A stretch of 64,000 nucleotides of DNA, from the NCBI GenBank assembly GCA_019973155.2, contig BPQB01000004.1, positions 372,001 through 436,000 on the forward strand, in the 5' to 3' direction. Of the stretch, positions 56,631-64,000 are shown one piece after another (position 1 is the first letter of the stretch; each line of letters opens with the position of its first letter). The notes beneath the pieces were generated by a model. It did no database searches and was not told the origin of the DNA. It saw only the letters and a list, made by a program, of their open reading frames with translations. The DNA is from Phanerochaete sordida (Eukaryota; Basidiomycota; Agaricomycetes; Polyporales; Phanerochaetaceae). The position numbers were made by a program, and so were the translations under genes.

Positions 56631-59241
56631 TCAGCAGGAACCTGCAACGTTCAGTCGGACCAACATCGCAGTCCGACACACGGGACATTGGAGGTTCTTG
56701 GCCATCTCGATTACGATGCACCTGGAGCGGAAAAGTAGATCGTGAATCCTGGTGAAATCAAAGAGACAAGGATAATTACGTACTCGTGGCAGAACAGATG
56801 TCCACACATCGTTACGGTGGGATCCGTCGGAGGACGCAGGCATATTCTGCAATGCCATTGGAGCCGCGGTTTCGGGGTCGGGAACGCATCCTGCAGCCCA
56901 GAGGCATCATACCCTGACGCGGCGCCGGCGACGTTGTGAGCTGTGCTCGCGGGCGCAGCTTAGCAGAATTGTAAAGTGAGCCCTAGAGCGTATCAGGGGA
57001 ATGAGCAGGGATGCTTACCATCATAGGATGAGCTCGTCATAGTCCTGCTAGTGCTCCGACTCTTCGAAGCAGGCTTGACTCCTTGCACTGCGTCTCGCCC
57101 TCCAGAAGCGCTCTCAGGCCTCGCTCTCGGCTCTGGCGTGCGCACACGAGGAACAGGCCCCGGTGCCGGCATCGGAGTCGTCCTGCCGCTCGACCCACGC
57201 GACCCAAGTACCTGCGCACCAACCGCCTGCTCGGTCTGCGCCGCCTGCTGCCGTACGCGCTGCGCTACGAGCTGCTCGGTGAGCGTAAAGAGAAGACCAG
57301 GAGGCGATGCGGGTGAGGGCGACACAGGTGTCTGTACCACGCTGCTGGCCTCAGACGCGACGGTGCCGCCTGTTGGTCGTCTGTGCGCCGCACGGAATAC
57401 AGGCACCTCGCGGACGATCGGTGCCTCGCGGACGAGGCGAGGAGTCTCTGCACAAGGCGTTTCTGCACAAGGCGTTTCTGCATGAGGCGTCTCTGCACGA
57501 GGGATGTCGATACGCGGGGTCGCTGCACGCGACATCTCCGGGCTTGGTGCTTCTGCGGGAGGCGACGCCTGCCACTCCACAGCCTCGGAGTGCGTGCTCT
57601 TCGGCGACGACACGACAGACCACGCCGAGCCGACGTTGCTCCGCGGCCGCGCGTCGAGGCTCGAGCTCCTGCTGGGGGCGGGTGAGCACGCACATGACGG
57701 CCCGCAGGCGTGTGGTGCGGGCGTACCTTTCTACGCGCGGAGGCGTCTGCTGCGGCAGGTCCAGCAGGTCGCTAGCCGTAGACGGCGTGCCCTCGGACGC
57801 CTGCGAGATGATGCTTTGCGTGCTGGGCTCGAGGTCGACGCTCGGTTCGTCGGGGAAGTCGTCCAGCGCGAAGCCTGGGGAGCGAGGGGCCACCGCAGAC
57901 AGCGGTGGCTCTGAGGAGGCCCTTGTCTGCTCCGTGACCTGCGCGATGCCGATAGTCTTCGGATAACATTCAGACAGCTGCATATATGCGGGTGGGAAGA
58001 CTCACCAGGCCCCGCTGGAACTCAGGCACGTCTGACTTGGGCGTCTCGCAAGGCTCAGCTTGTGCGGCGACGCCGACAGCATCGGGCTGCTCGGGTACGT
58101 CCGAGAGGTCGCACGACGACAGCGGGGATGGCGCCCTGTAGGAGTAGTCGGAGGACGAGACCTGGGAGTACGACTCTTGCAGCGGCGGCGCAACGATGTG
58201 TGCATTTGCCACCTCGTACAGCGAGTCATGCTTATGGGCGTGGACTTGACTGTGTACCTGTTCAACGTGCTGAAGCGATCAAGGTCAGACAATCCACCGT
58301 CTGATCAAAATTCAGACACACACCTCGAAATGGGCATCAGAGTCTGCGAACGCCGTCGGGCAATATTCGCACTTGGGGTGCACGTCCGAGTCCTTGAAAT
58401 GTTGCTGGAGCAACGTCGGGGATCTCAGCACAATAAAGCACTTCCCGCAGCAGACGTCGGGGTGCTTTTCAAAAGAGTGCTTGATATCGCGTTAGCCAGG
58501 CATACGAGCTAGCATGAAAGCACAGAAGCACCTGGTATATCCCGCCGTCTCCTAGGTAATCTCCGCACATCGTGCATTGAGGCCGGGTGGGGGGAACGTC
58601 CTGGGTATAGGAAATTGTCAAAACAAACCCGTCGCAAGAGCGACCCAAACACGTACCACGACCGGCTCCTTCGAAAAGCTGCTCGACGCCGTGCTCGCCC
58701 GCCTGAGCCTGCTCAGCGCGGGCGGCAGCTCGTTCCGGAGGCTTGCGACGGGGGTCACACGAGGCGGGGCGAAGGACATGAACGACGTCGGGCGCGACAC
58801 CGGGGGCGACTGCACCGTCGCGACCGAGGCGGCGGACTCGGGCCTGCTGGCGCCGCGCGAGAACACGTCGGGGAGCCCGCCGCTCGGCGTCGAGGTCCCG
58901 CTCGCGCTCACAGACGTCCCACTGAATGACGTCCCACTGAACGACGCTCCGCTGAACGACGCTCCGCTGGCACTCGGCGTGAGCGCGCCCGCGGGGACGA
59001 CGCCGAGGGCCGCGGCATCGATGCCGGCGGCGGCGCGCGTGCGGTGCTCGCGGTTCTGCGCGGCGTGGTTGTTGTACGCGGCGGCGTCCTTGAACGTCTT
59101 GGCGCCGGGGCACACGGCGCACACGACCTGCTGGCGGACGCGCACGCGGTGCGCGGCGCTGTCGCGCACGTGCTGCTCGAGCGCGGCGGCGTTGCGGAAC
59201 CGCTGGTTGTTGCACGTCTTGCAGAGCACTGCGCTCGACAT
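56631..59241 (-). CDS. C2H2 zinc-finger protein with C-terminal RING (family member 4)
   Basis: Starts MSSAVLCKTCNNQRFRNAAA at 59241. Early fingers include AVCPGAKTFKDAAAYNNHAA, QCTMCGDYLGD, then HSFEKHPDVCCGKCF and CEYCPTAF; two introns fall in phase 0 directly before His codons (HSFEKH and HVEQVH). Long Ser/Pro/Glu-rich linkers contain two in-frame 15 bp repeats. The RING at the end reads WHCRICLRPPTD, MCGHLFCHE, an intron, then CIVIEMAKNLQCPVC and a stop at 56631. The RING closely resembles that of member 1 (KNLQCPVC-x4-MLVRL). Likely an E3 ligase; function unknown. Exon borders in the linker are approximate. Confidence 0.8.
57443..57502. repeat. 15 bp tandem repeat x4 within C2H2-RING 4
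   Basis: Four units of CGTTTCTGCACAAGG type, coding on the minus strand for repeated A-E-T-P-C pentapeptides. In frame, so the protein is lengthened without a frameshift. Confidence 0.8.
58913..58972. repeat. 15 bp tandem repeat x4 within C2H2-RING 4
   Basis: Four units of GACGTCCCACTGAAC type, coding on the minus strand for repeated S-F-S-G-A/T pentapeptides in the linker. Confidence 0.8.
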
Positions 59242-59742
59242 CGGCGTGGGGAGTGAGGGGGAGGGGGATGGGGTGGTGGGCGGACGGCTGGTGCTGCGCG
59301 GGCTTATAGACCCGCCGCCGCGCTGTTGTCGCTCCGGGGCCTCGCGTCCGCGGAGCGGCGCGCTGCGCCTGGGGAGGGCGTGTTGGGAAGAGGTGCAGGG
59401 CGCCACGGCGTGTCGAACACGTGCTAGCACGCCCGAGTCAGTGATACCAGACGAAATGCGCATGTTTGAGTGTAGAGATCGTCGTATAGACGTGGATCCT
59501 TGCTACGATCCTCAGAGATCTGCGGACTAACGTTCTACCCATGGCCGTCGATGAGGACAGACGTGGACATCCGAATGCTCTGTGCAGGACGACGGTAGCG
59601 CGCTGCAATAAAACAAGGTTCGGGAGCAAACATCAGAGCCAATCCATAACCCAAACTGGAGAACAGCACGAGAACACACGCTTGACGGCATCATGAGATC
59701 CACGAGTCAGAGGGTATCGAAGTCATGCGGCGAGAGGGACCT
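59242..59742. other. Intergenic between C2H2-RING 4 and DUF4336 gene
   Basis: 500 bp; promoter of the zinc-finger gene and 3' region of the DUF4336 gene. Nothing else seen. Confidence 0.45.
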
Positions 59743-60911
59743 TCAATCCAAGAAATCCTTAAATACCTCCGTGAATGCCTCCTTGCCCCTCTGCTCGATC
59801 ACATCCTAGTGCGTTATCAGCGACCATGGCACGATCAGCCTGCGATCACTTACTCCGTGGCAGGGAATAATCCTCTTGAAATCCCATTCGGCTACCACCT
59901 TGCAATCGCGCTTCATGGCACTGAAGGCATTATGAGGCTTCAGCTCTACCAGGCCAAGTTGGTTGTACACGCACGCTTTGTCCGAAGCGGACGCACGGAC
60001 GAGCCTCTTGTGCAGACTGCTCCACGGATGGATATGCTTTCCGATAAGCGGAATGTGACCAGAAGAGGATGACCTGGAATACTTGAAAAGGTGCAGGTGA
60101 ATATATAAGCCGTATCTCCGAACAGCGTGAAGCGTACCTGCTCAAGTGCCGGGAGATTGAAGATGAGATCGGCCTCGAGTAAGGTCTTCGAGGCGCGGTG
60201 AAAGAAGGCGACCTCCTTGCTCGTGTGTCCCGAGAAAAAGCTGCCAATAATTCAATAAGACATTACGGGGTAGGGGGGAAATGATGCTGACTGATGCTGA
60301 AGCTGCGCATTGAGAATGAGATGAACTAGGAAGTTGAAGGCGAAGCGAAGGAGAATAGACAGCCTACCTCATCCTCGAACCCGTACTGGGTGTCCTCGGG
60401 GTCTTTACCCCAGGCTTCACAAAAAATTTGAGCATATGATCAGATGACGCGATGGTCATGGTTACCACCATCGAATGTCAAACCCTCCTTCACTTTCTTC
60501 CTGATGGCCTCCTCGGGCGCAATCAGTTTGGCGGAGGAGTACTCCTTCTTATAGGCCCCTGTAATTTCGCGTGTTCAGTGTATAAAATTAATCAGAGCAA
60601 CGAATAGTCCGGCTAACCGAGGAATAAGTGGTGTAGTGCATCGGCGCCGACGATGTACTTCACGGGCCCAAGCTCGTCCAGCTTCGCCTTCGTCGTCTCG
60701 TCGAGGGGGGTCGACGCCAGAACCCAGACGCCGCCGGAAGATAGCTTGATCGCTGTGGACCTCCCTCCGATAGGGACAAGCCCAAACCGCGCAAACGGAC
60801 GGGAAAACGTCCAGACATCCTGCGCAACCTGCGAGTCGCCCTGTCAACACTGGCGGGCTCGTTTCGAGTCGCTGGCCGCACCTCACGAACGACAGTCTCC
60901 TCGGAGGACAT
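59743..60911 (-). CDS. DUF4336 protein (metallo-beta-lactamase-like fold)
   Basis: About eight exons. Starts MSSEETVVRE, then across an intron VAQDVWTFSRPFARFGLVPI, GGRSTAIKLSSGGVWVLAST, VKYIVGADALHHLFLG, AYKKEYSSAKLIAPEEAIRK, DPEDTQYGFEDE, FFSGHTSKEVAFFHRASKTL and LEADLIFNLPALEQ. It continues YSRSSSSGHIPLIGKH, AMKRDCKVVAEWDFKRIIPC and ends HGDVIEQRGKEAFTEVFKDF. The HH, D and H positions fit a degenerate metallo-beta-lactamase fold. No enzyme activity is established for this family. The join before FFSGH needs an 11 bp exon at 60292-60302, or an unusual splice. Confidence 0.85.
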
Positions 60912-62333
60912 GGTGGGTGTTGTGGTGAGAGCCGGGCGCGGGCATGAGGACGGTTCGTGGACGACTGCGGGGAACCCTGACGCGGCGACGGACAACCTTG
61001 GCAGGAACGGAACCCGACCGCTCGGCTTTCCTGATGCGCCATCACCATCGTGGCGCGGCAGACTGCGTGCCGAGCCTGGATGACCTCACGCACGCCGGTT
61101 CGACCCCGCCCCAGGGCAGCTCTTTCCATGTTTTCGAGAGCATCTCAGGCACGCGCGATTCGCGCGAGCGATGGCTCACGCGCAAGCCGACGGTCACCGC
61201 CAGAGGAGCGTGCATGGCCTTAGACCCACAGATCGCAGACTGTCGACCAAGAGCTCTGAACCGACGCGGTACTTCAAGGATGAGGCATCTAGACCATTAA
61301 GGTCGCAGCGGTAGAGCATATAAATATTGATTCGATGTGATATTTGTGGCATGGAAATGCTTCACGGAGCAAGCATGACGTTAATATTTGTACGTGTTGC
61401 GGATCGATAGTGCCCACAGTGACCAGGTGTCCTATGACGAACCGCACTGTGCGAAGATCGATGCTGTCGAACGCTACCGGCCGGTAGTGGGATCTGCACG
61501 TACGGAGAAGTATACGCGACATGATTCGCTCTGCGCGACACAGGTAAAATATCGGGGAACGTCCAAAAACGTGGGTATGTTCGCAGCGGTCAGTCCAGAG
61601 GACATGGCCTTCTTCTCGGGTCAGGATCGCTCGTAGTATGCGCATTTCACAGGCCAAAAAAGTGCTATGCGCAGGGCCATAAGATTTAGTATGAGACACT
61701 CTCTGTCATAGTTCATGACATCGTCGATGTAGCTGTCAATGGGTTTTTCATTCGCACTCTCGAGGACGGGCTGCTTCCGGCGCTTACGTAGATTTCCCTC
61801 TCCCGAGTCTGGTCACCGTCCCAGACCTCCGGCCACCATTACCGTCCCCCTCGTCACCTCGCGTATGACACGGCCGGTGTCCTCGGGCGATACTATCCAA
61901 AAAACTCATCAGTTTACGACCCCGCGGACGCCAGCCTTACACCCCGCTGGCTCCAGTCTGACTTGCGCGTGTACCTCGCTGCCTCCGAAATCGCATTTTG
62001 CTCGGCGGTCACCTTGGTCTATCTCCGCAAGTCCTCGTCCGAGTCCTGCATCGCGTGACATATACCTACGCGCGACTGGCACGCTCCTGCCCGAACGAAG
62101 AATGATTCCGGCGTCGGCTGCTTTGGCGCCACGCCGCATTGCGCCGCTCCTTCCGTCTTCTTCACGCCTTCAGGCAAGGTTGCCCCGATAGAAGCCCAGG
62201 CGAAGAGGGGCATCGATACCGTCCATTCACTTGGGGGATCTGTGGGATTCTGCTCGGCGCAGTTGTATAAGGCGGCGGTGCATCATCTGTCGCTGTCAGG
62301 CCCGGCCCTGGCCGTTTCTCACACCGCGCTATC
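60912..62333. other. Divergent intergenic region, 1.4 kb
   Basis: Between the divergent DUF4336 gene and the RNA-dependent RNA polymerase gene. Several frames are open but Arg/Pro-rich and without coding bias. Nothing recognised. Confidence 0.4.
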
Positions 62334-64000
62334 ATGGCCCTAGGACGGGGGCCTGCAGCTTACGCAGAGAGCTCACCTTCCGACGAGGACGAGATGGACG
62401 AGGACGAGTGGTGCCAGCAGTTTCAGTCGAGCGACGAGGAGGACGAAGCAGGTGCGTCTGCGACGTTGTTGGTCCGTGTTGATCCCGCTCACCAGCCATG
62501 CCATCTTCCTAGATCAGGCACCGCAGACGTCGTCGTCCCAAGTATGAGCCGTTCCCTCCCTTCTCGAGACTCCTGAACGCAGTTGACACATGGCTAGGGC
62601 AACGGATATCGCGAACCATTTGCAGGATCAAGTGAGCATTGACCCAAGCGTCCACCGGTGCTTTGACTCACGTCCTTGGAATAGACACACCAAATGGCTC
62701 CACGCACTTTGTACGTCTTGTTTTACACAACGACGCGAACCGTAAACCAACGTCTGTCAGCAGCAGCGCAGCGACACTAGCTCCAACTCCCGCGCGAACA
62801 CGAACTCTTCATCCGCATCCGCGACGCCCTGTGAGTCCTGCGACACATTTACCGCGTCCATGCCGCTCATTAGCTCCGCAGCACGTAGGAGGGGTATGTC
62901 GTCACGCGTCACACTAGTGTCATAGCTTACTCGACCCTTCCGCAGTGCAACCTGGTGCCGACAGTGGCCTCGATACCGACGCTGAAGACGAACAAGAGTA
63001 TAACCACGCGAGAAACATGGACGATCTCAACCGCGCTCTTCCAAAGTTGAACATCGGACGCGAGAACAACGCGCCTCCTTCGCCCGGTCCTTCTGCGACG
63101 CGTTCCCCATCGTCGACCCCACCGAGCTTCTCGGCGTCCCAGCCCTCCCCGCAGAAGCGACTTGACAGAGACAACTTCCTGTACGTCGATGTGCCGTAAT
63201 ACACGCTCCATATGCTAATGCCCACTCAGGAGGGTGTATATGTCATCCCTAGGCTCTCCGAACGCGTAAGTATAGGAAAGCTGAATGTTACAGAAGATGT
63301 GAGCCTGACAAGCGGCGCAGCAGCACGGCGACCCCTTCCCCCGCGACATCGGGGTCCAACACCCCGCGCCGAGCAGGACAACCGCTTTCACGCGCGGCGA
63401 CTGAGCCCGCCATTCCCGCGACGCCGGCCGCGGTGCCGCTCCCTCGAAGCACGTCCATGCCTGGTCCGACGTACGTGATCACCTGCAATTCTATACGTCC
63501 ATGCTAACATCGTAGCAGATACACGCCGCCTGCCCCCTCTGTCGCGCCCCGTCCGGAAGACTACATCCAGATTGCGCACGACAGCGGTGTCCAGAAGCTG
63601 CTCGACAAAGAGCATATCCCGTGGGCAGTGCAGTACGAGCTCGCGCGCGGCGTCAGCAACGACCACTGGAAATGGGCCGACGTCACGCAAGAGCGCGTGA
63701 AAGCCTTGGCCGGGCCCGCCAACAGCAACCCTCAATGCATTGAGCGGGCCATGGGCAAGCGCAACTTGGGCTTGAACCCCGACATCTGGTACGCTCTCCC
63801 TTGTCCAAGCCGCGGCACACGTCTGACGGCCCCAGGACCGAACTCGTGCGCGAGCAGAAGGCGCTCCTCGAGGGCGCGGGCCGCGGGCTCGGGCTCATGG
63901 GCGCCTGGGAGCACGAGGCGAACTGGTACGGCGGGCGCATCCAGCAGCTCGCGCGCGTCGAGAAGGACGCGGCGGCCGCGCACGGCTACGCCCTCACGCT
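62334..64000 (+). CDS. Fungal RNA-dependent RNA polymerase (QDE-1/RDR type), N-terminal part
   Basis: Starts MALGRGPAAYAESSPSDEDE at 62334 and runs out of the window at its right edge. The first seven or so short exons encode a low-complexity, acidic then Ser/Pro-rich region. From about 63520 the conserved part begins: DYIQIAHDSGVQKLLDKEHI, PWAVQYELARGVSNDHWKWA, LNPDIWTELVREQKALLEG and GRGLGLMGAWEHEANWYGG. I recognise this as the region that precedes the catalytic core in basidiomycete cellular RdRPs, which make double-stranded RNA for RNA silencing. The catalytic D-x-D-G-D motif lies outside the window, so the call rests on the N-terminal part. Small exon joins near 62875-62945 are tentative. 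Confidence 0.7.

Noticed and set aside
61289..62191. Frames in the spacer before the RNA-dependent RNA polymerase
   Set aside because: No coding bias, no domain and inconsistent frames; taken as promoter sequence.
1..64000. tRNA, rRNA and CRISPR content
   Set aside because: I looked for B-box-like sequences and regular spaced repeats by eye and found none that form a convincing structure; CRISPR is not expected in a eukaryote. A tRNAscan or Rfam run would be decisive.

Overview
This window is nuclear DNA of a filamentous basidiomycete, most likely an agaricomycete. Genes are dense, and nearly all carry many short GT-AG introns (about 45-70 bp) in GC-rich coding sequence. The window also holds fungal gene types: a fungal-type high-affinity iron permease/ferroxidase pair, S28 and S10 secreted proteases, a NACHT protein and a fungal RNA-dependent RNA polymerase. 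I reconstructed gene models by reading splice sites by eye and by comparing paralogues inside the window. No transcript or database evidence was available.

Layout. 1-4.3 kb: end of a mitochondrial carrier, mitochondrial ribosome recycling factor (-), a small two-exon membrane protein (-), ribosomal protein L20/eL20 (+). 5.3-7.9 kb: a protein with many C2H2 fingers and a C-terminal RING. 8.9-13.4 kb: divergent iron-uptake pair FTR1 (-) and FET3 (+); their shared promoter carries a cluster of ATCWGATAA sites, the motif of iron-sensing GATA repressors. 14.8-18.2 kb: two paralogous Rossmann-fold (atypical SDR) genes, each with a GC-AG first intron, flanking a truncated FAR1/GCM-type zinc-binding gene. 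18.4-21.9 kb: tandem array of four copies of an unrecognised protein of about 113 residues, one copy broken by a stop and one intergenic gap holding a dead exon of the Rossmann gene. 22.0-27.9 kb: a tandem duplication of about 2.9 kb carrying two more C2H2-RING genes.

28.4-36.7 kb: class-3-like aldehyde dehydrogenase, serine carboxypeptidase (S10) and a NIPA/DUF803 transporter (all -), then mitochondrial ribosomal protein uS7 (+). 37.2-44.0 kb: aminopeptidase P and a MOV10/SDE3-type RNA helicase with N-terminal zinc fingers (both +). 44.4-49.1 kb: a NACHT STAND protein without C-terminal repeats (-), divergent from an AMSH-type JAMM deubiquitinase (+). 50.2-55.7 kb: two S28 serine carboxypeptidases in inverted, tail-to-tail arrangement around a small C2H2 gene. 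56.6-60.9 kb: a fourth C2H2-RING gene and a DUF4336 protein. 62.3-64 kb: the 5' part of an RNA-dependent RNA polymerase that runs off the window.

The most notable signal is the C2H2-RING family: four members, plus a related C2H2-only gene, in 64 kb. In nearly every finger a phase-0 intron sits exactly before the first zinc-binding histidine codon, so each internal exon carries the His half of one finger and the Cys half of the next. The unrecognised 113-residue tandem family lies next to a duplicated block of this family and shares upstream sequence with it. FTR1 and FET3 should act together at the plasma membrane. The helicase and the polymerase may both serve RNA silencing. The secreted peptidases and the repeat-less NACHT protein point to external protein degradation and self/non-self or cell-death functions.
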